A stretch of 19,755 bases of DNA from JAXGVG01 sp040773965 (GCA_040773965.1 JAXGVG010000019.1:1-19755); one strand, 5' to 3'. Counted from the stretch's first letter, positions 6,471 through 15,568 are shown. The notes: generated by a model from the sequence alone, not told the origin. Numbers and translations are program-made.

Positions 6471-9400
6471 TGTTCGCTTCAGCTTTTAACATCGATCGGC
6501 CTTCGCGCGCGACGCTTGCGGGCGCGCCTGCGGGGCACGATGCGCGCGTATTGGCGGATATTGCGTTGCGCGCGCAGGGCAGTCCGGTTGTGCACGTGGC
6601 GTTGGACGACGTTCGCGCCGCTGTGTTGGCCGATGCGCTGGCGTTCTTTGCGCCGCATGTCGAAACGCTGGCGTTTCCGGCGTGGGACTGTTTGCCCTAT
6701 GACCGCATTTCGCCGCATACGGACATTTTGGGCCAGCGTATCGCGGCGCTGAGTCGCCTTGGCAAACCTTTCGCGAAACCTTGCGTTGTTTTGACGTCTG
6801 TCCATGCCATCGGGCAGAAAACGTTGCCGCCCGAAGCGCTTCAGGAGGCGAGCCTTTATGTTGCCGTGGGCGAGGCGCTCCCGATTGAAAAGCTGCGGCG
6901 TTTTTTGGCGGCGAACGGGTATGTGGCCGTCAGCACCGTGCGCGAACCGGGCGAGTTTGCCGTGCGCGGCGGGATCGTGGATTTGTTTCCGCCGGGGATC
7001 GAGGGGCCGGTACGCCTCGATTTCTTCGGCGACGAGGTCGAATCCTTGCGCGTCTTCGATGCGTTGACCCAGACAACGACGGGAAAGATCGATGAATTGA
7101 GTTTACAGCCGATTTCCGAAGTCTTGCTGAATGAACGGACCATCGCAGCTTTTCGCAGCGGGTATCGGGCTTTATTCGGCGCGATAATGGAGAACGATCC
7201 GCTTTATGAATCCGTGACGGCGGGACAGAAATTTCCGGGCATGGAGCATTGGCTCGGACTCTATTACCCGCGCCTTGTGAGTCTGTTCGATTACGCGCCC
7301 ACGTCTCCCGTGACATTCGATTGCCAGGCGGAAGAAGCCCTTCTGTCCCGCTGGCAGCAGATCGAGGATTTTTATCAGGCGCGCCTTTCGCTCTATGAAG
7401 CCGGAAAACGCTCGAAGAAAAAAGGACATTTCGTTACGGCTTACAAGCCGACTCCTGTCGGAAGCCTTTATATGGATCGGGACTCGATCAACCGGCTATT
7501 GGAAGGAAGGGCCGTCGCGCGTTTCTCGCCGTTTTCACCCGCCGATCCACAAGCCATCGATGCGGGAGGCCAGAGGGGCCGCGATTTTGCCGACGCGCGA
7601 GGCGGCAAGCCGGATACGGATTTGTACACGGCTTTGCAGGCCTATGCATCCGGTCATCAAGCCGGAGGCCGCCGCGTGGCTCTGGCGTGTTACAGCCAGG
7701 GATCGGCCGAGCGGCTGGCAGGGCTTTTGTGCGCCAATGGTTTTCATTCCCTGGCGCAGGCGGCGAGCTGGGACGAAATACGCAAGCAGGACATTAAGCA
7801 AATATCCTTGTTCATCCTTGGCCTTGAGCACGGGTTCACCGCGCCGGACCTCGCGGTGATAACCGAGCAGGACGTTCTGGGCGACCGGCTGACGCGCCCG
7901 GCGCGCAAGCTCCGCGCGGCGGCGCAGTTCCAGCTTGAGCTTGGCAATATGAATGTCGGCGATTTTGTCGTGCATGCCGAGCATGGCATCGGGCGCTATG
8001 AAGGTTTGGAAACGATCAAGGCGCTGGATGCGGCGCATGACTGCGTAAAGCTGATCTATGACGGCGGCGACAAGCTTTTCGTTCCTGTCGAGAATCTCGA
8101 CGTGCTGACGCGCTATGGTTCGGCCGAATCCGGCGCGCCGCTGGACAAGCTTGGTGGCGTGGCGTGGCAATCGCGTAAGGCGCGCGTGAAAAAGCGCCTG
8201 AAGGACATGGCCGAAGCGCTTTTGAAAATCGCGGCCGAGCGTCGCATGAAGCCCGGCGAACTTATTCAGGTCCCGGGTGAGGTTTATCAGGAATTCGCGG
8301 CGCGTTTTCCCTATCCGGAAACGGAGGACCAGTCGCGCGCCATTCAGGACGTTCTGGACGATCTTGCGGCAGGTAAGCCGATGGACAGGCTTGTCTGCGG
8401 CGACGTGGGTTTCGGCAAGACGGAAGTGGCTCTCCGCGCGGCGTTTGCCGCCGTTCAGGCGGGATTGCAGGTGGCCGTCGTTGTGCCGACGACCTTGCTG
8501 GCGCGCCAGCATTATCACGTTTTTACCCAGCGATTGGCGGGCTTCCCTGTGCGCATCGCCCAGCTTTCGCGCATGGCGCCATTGGCCGAGGCCAAACTGG
8601 CAAAACAGGGATTGAAGGACGGAACGATCGATATCGTTATCGGCACGCATGCGTTGCTGGGCAAGGACATATCGTTTCCGCGCCTTGGGCTTCTCGTTAT
8701 CGATGAAGAGCAGCATTTCGGGGTGAAACAGAAAGAGCGATTAAAAGAACTTCGCGCCGATGTCCATGTGCTGACGCTGACGGCCACGCCCATTCCGCGC
8801 ACCTTGCAGCTGGCGCTGACGGGCGTGCGCGAATTGAGCCTGATCGCGACGCCGCCCATCGACCGGCTTGCGGTGCGGACGTTCGTTTTGCCCTACGATC
8901 CGATGGTGATACGCGAAGCGCTGATGCGCGAACATTACCGCGGCGGGCAGAGCTTTTACGTTTGTCCGCGCATCGAGGATTTGGCGGGCGTCGCGGAAGA
9001 ATTGCGCGAGCTTGTGCCTGAACTGAAACTGGTCACGGCGCACGGGCGCATGAGCCCGACGGCGCTGGACAACATCATGACGGCGTTCGACGCGCGTCAA
9101 TACGACGTTTTGCTTTCGACGAATATTGTGGAATCCGGCCTCGATATTCCGAACGCGAACACGATCGTTCTTCACCGTTCCGAGATGTTCGGCCTTGCCC
9201 AACTCTACCAGTTGCGCGGGCGCATCGGGCGGGCCAAGCTGCGCGGCTATGCTTACCTGACCTATGATCCCGGCGCGCTTCTTTCCGCGACGGCGCAGCA
9301 GCGGCTCGAAGTCATTCAGACCCTCGATCAGCTTGGCGCGGGATTCCAGTTGGCCAGCCACGACATGGACATTCGCGGCGCGGGCAACCTGTTGGGCGAG

Positions 9401-9958
9401 GAGCAATCGGGCCATATCCGCGAAGTGGGGATTGAGCTTTACCAGCAAATGCTGGAGGATGCCGTAGCGATGGCGCGGGCGGGTGGCGTTCCCGATTCCG
9501 CGGATGAACGCTGGACGCCCCAGATCAATCTCGGCATGTCCGTTCTTATTCCTGAAACGTACGTGAGCGATTTGAACGTTCGCCTCGTTCTTTACCGTCG
9601 GCTTGCCCAAGGCGTTGACGCCGAGGAGCTTGAAGCCATTGCCGCCGAAATGATCGACCGTTTCGGGCCTTTGCCGCCGGAAGTGGAAAGCCTTTTGCAG
9701 ACCGTGGCGATCAAGCATCTTTGCCATCAAGCGGGCGTCGCCAAGGTGGACGCGGGACCGGCCGGAGCCGTCATTGCCTTCCATCACGATCGTTTCGCCA
9801 GACCTGAAAGGCTGGTCGAATGGATCGGCAAGAAACCTGAAAAGGTCAAGGTCAGGCCGGATCGAAAGCTTGCCGTTTTGCGGAGCTGGCACAACCCCGG
9901 GCAACGGTTGGAAGGCGTCAGGAAGCTGCTGGGGGAGCTGGCGGCGCTCGCGCATTGA
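6470..9958 (+). CDS. mfd: Transcription-repair coupling factor Mfd
   Basis: The 1162-residue protein has the full Mfd architecture: UvrB-like N-terminal module (PAWDCLPYDRISPHTD near residue 70; REPGEFAVRGGIVDLFPPG near 160), an RNA polymerase interaction domain of the CarD type (GDFVVHAEHGIGRYEGLETI near 497), and a RecG-like motor. The motor carries GDVGFGKTE (about 644), DEEQHFGV (about 745), TATPIPRTL, and QLRGRIGRAKLRGYAYL. The TRCF C-terminal domain includes ETYVSDLNVRLVLYRRL. Mfd displaces RNA polymerase stalled at lesions and recruits UvrA. The length is normal and no key motif is missing. The ATG at 6470 overlaps the sdhE stop by one base. Confidence 0.98.
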   Translation: MFASAFNIDRPSRATLAGAPAGHDARVLADIALRAQGSPVVHVALDDVRAAVLADALAFFAPHVETLAFPAWDCLPYDRISPHTDILGQRIAALSRLGKPFAKPCVVLTSVHAIGQKTLPPEALQEASLYVAVGEALPIEKLRRFLAANGYVAVSTVREPGEFAVRGGIVDLFPPGIEGPVRLDFFGDEVESLRVFDALTQTTTGKIDELSLQPISEVLLNERTIAAFRSGYRALFGAIMENDPLYESVTAGQKFPGMEHWLGLYYPRLVSLFDYAPTSPVTFDCQAEEALLSRWQQIEDFYQARLSLYEAGKRSKKKGHFVTAYKPTPVGSLYMDRDSINRLLEGRAVARFSPFSPADPQAIDAGGQRGRDFADARGGKPDTDLYTALQAYASGHQAGGRRVALACYSQGSAERLAGLLCANGFHSLAQAASWDEIRKQDIKQISLFILGLEHGFTAPDLAVITEQDVLGDRLTRPARKLRAAAQFQLELGNMNVGDFVVHAEHGIGRYEGLETIKALDAAHDCVKLIYDGGDKLFVPVENLDVLTRYGSAESGAPLDKLGGVAWQSRKARVKKRLKDMAEALLKIAAERRMKPGELIQVPGEVYQEFAARFPYPETEDQSRAIQDVLDDLAAGKPMDRLVCGDVGFGKTEVALRAAFAAVQAGLQVAVVVPTTLLARQHYHVFTQRLAGFPVRIAQLSRMAPLAEAKLAKQGLKDGTIDIVIGTHALLGKDISFPRLGLLVIDEEQHFGVKQKERLKELRADVHVLTLTATPIPRTLQLALTGVRELSLIATPPIDRLAVRTFVLPYDPMVIREALMREHYRGGQSFYVCPRIEDLAGVAEELRELVPELKLVTAHGRMSPTALDNIMTAFDARQYDVLLSTNIVESGLDIPNANTIVLHRSEMFGLAQLYQLRGRIGRAKLRGYAYLTYDPGALLSATAQQRLEVIQTLDQLGAGFQLASHDMDIRGAGNLLGEEQSGHIREVGIELYQQMLEDAVAMARAGGVPDSADERWTPQINLGMSVLIPETYVSDLNVRLVLYRRLAQGVDAEELEAIAAEMIDRFGPLPPEVESLLQTVAIKHLCHQAGVAKVDAGPAGAVIAFHHDRFARPERLVEWIGKKPEKVKVRPDRKLAVLRSWHNPGQRLEGVRKLLGELAALAH

Positions 9959-10016
9959 GTTTTGTCGCCGAAAGGGCCATTATTCCCGCCTGAGCATGAT
10001 TCCCACGGGGGTTCGG

Positions 10017-10382
10017 ATGACGGAAGAATACGTTCGCATGAAAATCAAGGAAGCCTTGTCCGTGACAAGCGGCGACAAGCGCGATGCGCAAAAGCTTCTT
10101 ATCACATGGGCCGTGCGCGACCAGCCGTTGCTTTTGGGGCTTTCCAAGCCGCATTTAAAGGCGATTGTTGCGGCCCGTATCGAAAACGCCGTCAATCCAC
10201 CGAAAAAGAAGGAAGGCGGGGATAAAGAGGCCCGTTTTACAAAACACGAAATCGATGAAATGATCGCCGCGCGGCCTCTTCACGAAAAGCGGTCGCATGT
10301 CGTGCCGCCTCCCAGGTCGTCGTCCCGGCAAGCTTCGGTCATGCACCATCTTGCCGCCGCGTTCAAAAAGCGGAAGAAATAA
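10017..10382 (+). CDS. Hypothetical protein, 121 aa, basic C-terminus
   Basis: I do not recognise a named family, although short proteins of this kind are found after mfd in related alphaproteobacteria (recollection, not searched). The ATG at 10017 has GGGGG six bases upstream and lies 58 bases after mfd. An in-frame ATG at 9996 would add seven residues but has no ribosome binding site. The first 60 residues are predicted helical (RMKIKEALSVTSGDKRDAQKLL, ITWAVRDQPLLLGLSKPHL). A linker with KKKEGGDKEAR follows, and the tail ends AAAFKKRKK, strongly basic. This could contact nucleic acid, but that is only inference from charge. It ends three bases from the convergent pentapeptide gene. Confidence 0.75.
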   Translation: MTEEYVRMKIKEALSVTSGDKRDAQKLLITWAVRDQPLLLGLSKPHLKAIVAARIENAVNPPKKKEGGDKEARFTKHEIDEMIAARPLHEKRSHVVPPPRSSSRQASVMHHLAAAFKKRKK

Positions 10383-10385
10383 GGC

Positions 10386-11660
10386 TCATTGTTTGTCTTT
10401 TTCCGCCGGAATTTTAAGAGTCGCTTCGTGAAGATTGGCTTTGGTGAAGTCGGCGCCGTAGACGTTCGCACCGGCGTAGTTCGCGTAACTCAGGTCCGCG
10501 CCCGAAAAGTCGGTATCGTAGCACGACGCCGAGCCGAAATCGGAATAACGAAGATTGGCCTTGCTGAAGCTGGTTTTTAACAAGCGTCCGCTGTTTTCAA
10601 GAAGCAGGGGTTCGAGCCTCGCCCGCGTAAACTTGGCGCCCACCATATTGCAACTCTCGAAGATGCTGCCGCGCAAATCGGCGCCGGAAAAGTTGCAGTT
10701 GCGGAAATCGCTTTCCTTCAGGCGTGAGGCTTGCAGATTGACCTGGGTCAGATCGAGCCCGTACCAGACGCTTTTTTCCGCCGTCAGCATGGTCAAATCC
10801 GAACCGCGCAAAGAAGGCGCGCGCCGCATGTCATGGCCCGACAAATCGAGCCTTTGGCCTTCCGCGCCCTTCGTTTTCAGCCAAAGCTGGTGAAGCTTGA
10901 TCAGTTCCTCGAGCGAGAGGGGCAATTTCTCCGTCGTATGGCCGGAGGGTTTATCCGTCAGCGCGCCGGTCATGTCGACGTTGACCAGATTGGAAAAATC
11001 CATCAAGGCGCCGGCCAGATTGGCGTTCCGAAGATTGACGTCGCGCAGTTCGCAATGGCTCAGGTCGGCGCCGGAGAGGTTGGCGTTGGTCAGGTTCGCG
11101 CCGCGCAAATCGCCGTGCGTAATGACGGACTTGCTCAGGTTGGCGTCTTCGAAATTGGAATTGATGGCTACGGCGCCCGACATTTTTGTGGAGCCGAGGT
11201 TGGCGCCGCGCATGTCGACGCCGCCGGGACCGCCGACCCAGGCCTCGCCGTCGCTGATGAAGGAGAGACCTTTTTCCGGGTCGAACGTGGCGAAAGTTCC
11301 CTCACGCAGGTCGGCCCCCGTCAGGTCTGCGCCCGCCATGGAAGCGCCTCTTAAACAGGCGCCTCGAAGATCGGTGCGCAGAAGGCTGGAGTTGCGAAAG
11401 TTCGCCTTGCGCAAGTCGCAGGCATAAAAAAGACAGTAATCCAGTTTTGCCTTTTCCAGATTGGCTTCATAGAGAACCGATCCTGTGAAATCGGCGTGCG
11501 AAAGGTCGTGGTTTGCAAAATTAAGGCGCGACAAATCATAGTGCGCAAGCTGGGCCCGGGCGCCATTGGAACGGCCCATGCGAAATGCTTCGTGTCTCGC
11601 GATAATTTTATCGAGTTCGGCTTGGTCTATTGTCGTTAAGGGCGCTTTTTCTTCTGCCAT
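10386..11660 (-). CDS. Pentapeptide-repeat protein with two repeat blocks
   Basis: The product is 424 residues from the ATG at 11658-11660. An in-frame TTG at 11672 is a poorer start. Runs of A(D/N)LXX pentapeptides fill most of the protein: about residues 40-125 (LRKANFRNSSLLRTDLRGA...), about 155-235 (LRGANLTNANLSGADLSH...), and about 290-415 (FSGADLRGSIFESCN ... SYANYAGANVYGADF). These fold into a right-handed quadrilateral beta helix in known structures. There is no signal peptide. Each half begins with a similar helical segment (LDKIIARHEAF and LEELIKLHQLW), followed by G-x-RxxL and the first repeats, which points to an internal duplication. Some relatives bind gyrase (Qnr, MfpA), but nothing here supports that specifically. 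The function is unknown. Confidence 0.93.
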   Translation of the reverse strand: MAEEKAPLTTIDQAELDKIIARHEAFRMGRSNGARAQLAHYDLSRLNFANHDLSHADFTGSVLYEANLEKAKLDYCLFYACDLRKANFRNSSLLRTDLRGACLRGASMAGADLTGADLREGTFATFDPEKGLSFISDGEAWVGGPGGVDMRGANLGSTKMSGAVAINSNFEDANLSKSVITHGDLRGANLTNANLSGADLSHCELRDVNLRNANLAGALMDFSNLVNVDMTGALTDKPSGHTTEKLPLSLEELIKLHQLWLKTKGAEGQRLDLSGHDMRRAPSLRGSDLTMLTAEKSVWYGLDLTQVNLQASRLKESDFRNCNFSGADLRGSIFESCNMVGAKFTRARLEPLLLENSGRLLKTSFSKANLRYSDFGSASCYDTDFSGADLSYANYAGANVYGADFTKANLHEATLKIPAEKDKQ

Positions 11661-11694
11661 CAGGAGACCCAATTAACAAACTGCAGAAAAGACA

Positions 11695-11988
11695 TTATTG
11701 ACTCGTTGTGCCGACAGGCCTCAGGAGCTCGCAAAGGCTTCCATCGCACTGAATGAGCATAGCATCGGCCGTTTGAACGGCCTTTTCATCCTTGCCTTTG
11801 GGCAAGTTGCATTCAACGCGATAGATCGTCCGGCCTCCCGCGCCAAGAGTTTGTTGATATACCTCAATTTTTTTCGGCGTGCAGTTGTTGATCCGCGCAA
11901 CCTCGCGCGCGTCCGAAGGGGATGCCGCGAAAGCGCTTGAATAGAAGGGCATTGCGCAAAAAATGGCGAGGGCAAGGATTGACCGCAT
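11695..11988 (-). CDS. Small secreted protein with four cysteines
   Basis: This 97-residue ORF starts with a clear signal peptide: MRS, then ILALAIFCAMPFY and a cleavage site after AFA (about residue 21). The mature part has four cysteines (INNC, VECN, IQCDGSLC) that could form two disulfides in the periplasm. I do not recognise the family. The segment RTIYRVECNLPKGKDEKA is the most distinctive. The ATG at 11986-11988 is preceded by AGGA that lies in the loop of a small hairpin (11991-12006). It lies downstream of trpE on the same strand but 110 bases away, and upstream of the pentapeptide gene by about 34 bases, so it may be co-transcribed with the latter. Confidence 0.72.
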   Translation of the reverse strand: MRSILALAIFCAMPFYSSAFAASPSDAREVARINNCTPKKIEVYQQTLGAGGRTIYRVECNLPKGKDEKAVQTADAMLIQCDGSLCELLRPVGTTSQ

Positions 11989-11990
11989 GG

Positions 11991-12006
11991 CCCGATCCTA
12001 TTCGGG
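11991..12006 (-). promoter_or_regulatory. Hairpin with Shine-Dalgarno in its loop, just before a start codon
   Basis: On the minus strand CCCGA-ATAGGA-TCGGG forms a 5-bp stem with a 6-base loop that contains AGGA. The stem ends two bases before the ATG at 11988. Such a structure would either present or restrict the ribosome binding site. The stem is short and could be chance. Confidence 0.3.
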
Positions 12007-12031
12007 AGCCGTTAACAGGAGGTTACTGCTC

Positions 12032-12067
12032 ATGAAAACGCAAACAAACAATCAATCTCCACAATAA
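12032..12067 (+). CDS. Possible 11-codon leader ORF with a perfect AGGAGG
   Basis: On the plus strand AGGAGG (12017-12022) is followed after nine bases by ATG and eleven codons (MKTQTNNQSPQ) ending in TAA at 12065-12067. It sits alone between two minus-strand genes, and no larger plus-strand gene follows. Behind it is a weak hairpin CCACA/TGTGG (12059-12075) and an AT-rich stretch. It could be a leader peptide whose downstream gene was lost, or a coincidence. Confidence 0.2.
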   Translation: MKTQTNNQSPQ

Positions 12068-12098
12068 ATATGTGGATATATAACTATTTATGGATTCG

Positions 12099-13595
12099 TC
12101 AGGAATGATTCTGGGCAACTTCAGCGGCAAGAAGCATCCCGCGCGCTTTCGCCTGACACTCCCGATGTTCGGAGGCAGGGTCGCTGTCATAAACGATGCC
12201 CGCGCCAACCTGCACGTGCATAACGTCGTCTTTCACGACAGCCGTGCGTATGGCGATGCATGTGTCCATGCTGCCGTTGGCGCCGAAATAACCGATGCAA
12301 CCGGCATACACGCCGCGCTTGTCCGGCTCCATCTCGGCAATGATCTCCATCGAGCGAATTTTAGGAGCGCCACTGACGGTGCCGGCCGGGAATCCCCCCA
12401 TAAGAGCGTCCAGCGACGTGTAAGAGGGGTCAAGCTCGCCCTCGACGTTCGAGACGATGTGCATGACGTGCTTGTAGTATTCGATAAAATTGCGCGCCGT
12501 AACCTTGACGGTGCCGATTTTGGCGACGCGGCCAACGTCGTTGCGACCAAGGTCGACAAGCATCAGGTGTTCGGCCAGCTCTTTTGGATCGGCCAGAAGC
12601 TCTGCCGACAATTCCTCATCCGAGCGGTTGCCCATGCCGCGTGGCCTTGTGCCGGCAATGGGCCGGATGGTCACCTTGCCGTCGCGCACGCGCACCAGTA
12701 TTTCCGGGCTGGAACCGACGACCGCGAAGCCGTCGAGGTTGAAGAAGTATAAAAACGGCGACGGATCGAGCCGCCGGATGGCGCGGTATAAGGTGAAAGG
12801 CGGCAAAGCGAAAGGAGTCCGGAAGCGCTGCGACAACACAACCTGAAAGATGTCGCCCGCGCGAATGTATTCTTTCGAGCGTTCAACCATCCCCATATAT
12901 TGCGCTTCGGTCATGTTGCTTTGCACGGAACCGGTAACGGTTGATTTCGGCGGCGGCGCGGGTTGCGGCGGCAAAGCGCGGTCCAGGTCGGCCAGGGCGC
13001 GTTCAAGCCGCGAAACTGCGGCGGCATACGCAGTCTCGGCTGTCCCGGATGCGTCGAACCACGCGGGCGTGATGAGCGTAAAACAGTTTTCAATCTGGTC
13101 GAATATCGCGAGGAGGTTGGGGCGCAACAACACAGCTTCGGGCACGGCAAGGTCCGACGGCGGCGATTCCGGCAGCTTCTCCATATAGCGCACCATGTCG
13201 TAGCCCAGATAGCCGAACAAACCGGCGGCCATCGGCTGGGGCTGGTTCGGGTCGTCGATGCGGCATTCGGCGAGAAGGGCGCGCAAGTCTTCCAAAGGCG
13301 GACGGGACGATGCGACATACGCTTCCGGATTGTTTTGCGCATCGCGGTTGATTTCCGCCCTGCCGTCGCGGCAGCGCCAGATCAGATCCGGCTCGCGACC
13401 GATGAAGGAATAGCGGCCCCGGATTGCGCCTCCTTCGATAGATTCAAGCAGAAAGGCGTTCGGTTTGTTCTGGCCGAGTTTCAGCATGGCCGAGACGGGC
13501 GTTTCCAGATCGCTCACAAGGTTTGTCCAGATCACCTGGTGCTTGCCTGCGCGCCAGTTGCGGGCGAACGTTTCAAAAGAGGGGGCAAGGCTCAT
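12099..13595 (-). CDS. trpE: Anthranilate synthase component I
   Basis: The 498-residue product has the TrpE signatures: LLESIEGG (tryptophan feedback site, about residues 49-56), then GLFGYLGYDMVRYME, and the chorismate-binding C-terminal domain with FQVVLSQRF, RPIAGTRPRG, DLGRNDVGRV, GFPAGTVSGAPKIRSMEII and GAGIVYDSDP. It converts chorismate to anthranilate using ammonia from TrpG, in the cytoplasm. The length is normal. The ATG at 13593-13595 lies 10 bases after the ppiD stop, with a weak ribosome binding site, so coupled translation from ppiD is likely. No trp leader or attenuator is visible. The next genes are not trpG, trpD or trpC, so the trp pathway is split. Confidence 0.97.
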   Translation of the reverse strand: MSLAPSFETFARNWRAGKHQVIWTNLVSDLETPVSAMLKLGQNKPNAFLLESIEGGAIRGRYSFIGREPDLIWRCRDGRAEINRDAQNNPEAYVASSRPPLEDLRALLAECRIDDPNQPQPMAAGLFGYLGYDMVRYMEKLPESPPSDLAVPEAVLLRPNLLAIFDQIENCFTLITPAWFDASGTAETAYAAAVSRLERALADLDRALPPQPAPPPKSTVTGSVQSNMTEAQYMGMVERSKEYIRAGDIFQVVLSQRFRTPFALPPFTLYRAIRRLDPSPFLYFFNLDGFAVVGSSPEILVRVRDGKVTIRPIAGTRPRGMGNRSDEELSAELLADPKELAEHLMLVDLGRNDVGRVAKIGTVKVTARNFIEYYKHVMHIVSNVEGELDPSYTSLDALMGGFPAGTVSGAPKIRSMEIIAEMEPDKRGVYAGCIGYFGANGSMDTCIAIRTAVVKDDVMHVQVGAGIVYDSDPASEHRECQAKARGMLLAAEVAQNHS

Positions 13596-13605
13596 GGCAA
13601 AACGT

Positions 13606-15492
13606 TCAGCTTCCCTGTTTCTTTATCAAGTCGAACAATTCCAGATTGATCCTGACGGGATAGCGCAGCCGCAAAAACTGCGAATACTGGTCGATCAGTT
13701 CGTAGGGAACGCGCTCCCTGAGGGCATCCGCGAGTTTGAGCTTTGCTCCACCGTCTTTGGCCGGGTCGGCGGCGATAACGTCCGCAAGTCTCAGGACGAA
13801 CTGCTTGCCGGGCGTATTGGCCGTGATCACATCGCCTTTTTTCATCTTGAGAATGGCCGGCAGCGTCTCCATGGGCACCTCGCGGTCCATTTCGCCGAGC
13901 AGGGATACGGGTTTTGACAGCCGCACCTCCACGCCGGGTTGTGCCGCCAGGCTCGTTGCGTTTTTTCCTTCGCGCATGCTTTGGGCAATCTTTTCGGCGG
14001 CGCGCGCGGCTTCCTGAGCTTTTTGTTCGGCCTCCCATGCGGCCAGAACTTTATCCTTCACGCTTTCGAAGGGGCGAAGCTGGCTCGGCGTCACGTTGTC
14101 CGTCCGCACTACGATATAGTGGCCTTTGCCGTCGTCGATGATCGCGCTGCTATCGCCGGCCTCCTGAGAGAAGGCGTTTTTAACGACGTCTTCCCTGGCC
14201 GGGAGTTCGTTGGGCTCCTTGCCTTCGGGCGTAAGCGCATTGCCGTCGAGGGCCGGAATTTTTATCAGACGCAGACTCATGGCGTCGGCGATATCCTCAA
14301 GCGACTTGCCGCCGGCCAAATCGTCGTCGAGTTTGTTGATGGCGCGGGTCAAGGTATCGGCGCTTTGCTCGCTCTTGAGCGTTTCGAGAAGCCGCGCCTT
14401 GACCTCGTCGAAGGGCGGCTGGCTCGACGGATGAACTTTTTTCAGCTGCAAAACATGCCATCCCATCCCGCTTTTGACCGGATCGGAAACCTGCCCTTCT
14501 TCCATGGCGAAAATCGTGGTGAAAAGTTCGGGAAGGGTGCTGTTTTCGTTCATGCGGTCGAGCGCGATGACGTTCGCGCCGTTGGCCTTGGCCGCGGCGG
14601 AAAGATTGTTGTTGGCCTGGGCTGCATCGGCGATGGCTTTTGCCTTGCTTTCGTCATCGACGACAACCTGAACAAGATCGCGCTGTTCGGGCAAGGCGAA
14701 CTCGGCCGCGCGCGCCTCATAGGCGTTTTTCAGGTCCTCGTCGTTGATGCCGATGTCTTTGGCAATGTCGCTCGCATTAAGCACGATAATGGTCAGGGCC
14801 CGGTACTCCGGAGCCATGAACATCGCGCTGGCTCTTTCCTCATAATACTGCTTCAGGGCGGCGTCGCCGGGCTTTGGAACGTTCCTGATGCTGTCGTTGC
14901 GCAAGGTGACGATCTCGAGAATGCGTTTCGAGCCGTAGGCGCGGTAAAGGTTGTCCAGCATGGCGTCGGGCAGCTTTATGACGTTTTTCATCGCGCCGAG
15001 AACGAGTTTTCGCGCCGTATCCCGGCGCTCCGAGTCGAGAAAGAGGCTTTCCGAAAGATTGTTTTTTCCAAGCGCCTGGCGCCAAAGGTGAGCGTTGAAA
15101 TTGCCATCCTTATCGCGGAACTGGGGGTAGGAGGCGATCCGGTCCAGAATGACCTTTTCGCTCACGTTCAAGCCAAGGCGGCGGGATTCCTGATCGAAAA
15201 GGGCGTATTCGATCAATATTTTCAGGGACCTGTCGATCACGCCCATTTGCCGGGCCTGCGCCTCGTTGAGCTCTTCGCCCATGGATTGCCGCGCGTCGGG
15301 AAGGTCGAGCCTGAACTGCTGTTCAAGTTCCTGAACGCTAATCTTCTTTTCGCCGACTTTGGCGACGGTTTTTTGCAACGGGTTGCCCCGGAACATGTCG
15401 CCGACTCCCCAAATGCCGAAACTGACGATCAAAAGCACCATCAGGCTCTTGAAGATCCACGATTTGCTCATATCGCGCATTCTCTGAAGCAT
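13606..15492 (-). CDS. ppiD: Membrane-anchored periplasmic chaperone / peptidyl-prolyl isomerase PpiD
   Basis: The ATG at 15490-15492 is chosen (628 aa). It has AAGGAC seven bases upstream, and the resulting N-terminus MLQRMRDMSKSW is typical. A 36-residue in-frame extension upstream has no family features. One transmembrane helix follows (about residues 12-32, FKSLMVLLIVSFGIWGVGDM). Then comes a SurA_N-like domain (VAKVGEKKISVQELEQQFR), a parvulin-like domain around 260-360 (RDLVQVVVDD ... GMGWHVLQLKKVHPSSQPPF) and a C-terminal domain. PpiD assists outer-membrane and periplasmic protein folding at the Sec translocon. The gene is followed by trpE and is divergent from tpiA, an order common in alphaproteobacteria. 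A good promoter lies at 15540-15568. Confidence 0.93.
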   Translation of the reverse strand: MLQRMRDMSKSWIFKSLMVLLIVSFGIWGVGDMFRGNPLQKTVAKVGEKKISVQELEQQFRLDLPDARQSMGEELNEAQARQMGVIDRSLKILIEYALFDQESRRLGLNVSEKVILDRIASYPQFRDKDGNFNAHLWRQALGKNNLSESLFLDSERRDTARKLVLGAMKNVIKLPDAMLDNLYRAYGSKRILEIVTLRNDSIRNVPKPGDAALKQYYEERASAMFMAPEYRALTIIVLNASDIAKDIGINDEDLKNAYEARAAEFALPEQRDLVQVVVDDESKAKAIADAAQANNNLSAAAKANGANVIALDRMNENSTLPELFTTIFAMEEGQVSDPVKSGMGWHVLQLKKVHPSSQPPFDEVKARLLETLKSEQSADTLTRAINKLDDDLAGGKSLEDIADAMSLRLIKIPALDGNALTPEGKEPNELPAREDVVKNAFSQEAGDSSAIIDDGKGHYIVVRTDNVTPSQLRPFESVKDKVLAAWEAEQKAQEAARAAEKIAQSMREGKNATSLAAQPGVEVRLSKPVSLLGEMDREVPMETLPAILKMKKGDVITANTPGKQFVLRLADVIAADPAKDGGAKLKLADALRERVPYELIDQYSQFLRLRYPVRINLELFDLIKKQGS

Positions 15493-15539
15493 TGAACTTG
15501 TCCTTCGTTGCGATTTACGGTTTTCCAAATGGAAACGGC

Positions 15540-15568
15540 ATGATAAAAGGCTATTCTCCTCCCGGCAA
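15540..15568 (-). promoter_or_regulatory. Candidate sigma70-type promoter for ppiD-trpE
   Basis: On the minus strand TTGCCG (15563-15568) and TATCAT (15540-15545) are 17 bases apart. They match the consensus at 4/6 and 5/6. Transcription would start near 15533, about 40 bases before the ppiD ATG. An inverted repeat TTTCC-AAAT-GGAAA (about 15522-15535) sits at the predicted start site and could be an operator shared with divergent tpiA. Confidence 0.45.

Noticed and set aside
7535..9955. Long minus-strand ORFs (about 390-400 codons each)
   Set aside because: They shadow mfd, whose domains are complete on the plus strand.
13939..15495. 518-codon plus-strand ORF
   Set aside because: It lies antisense to ppiD, which has clear motifs. 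The long open frame is a by-product of high G+C content.
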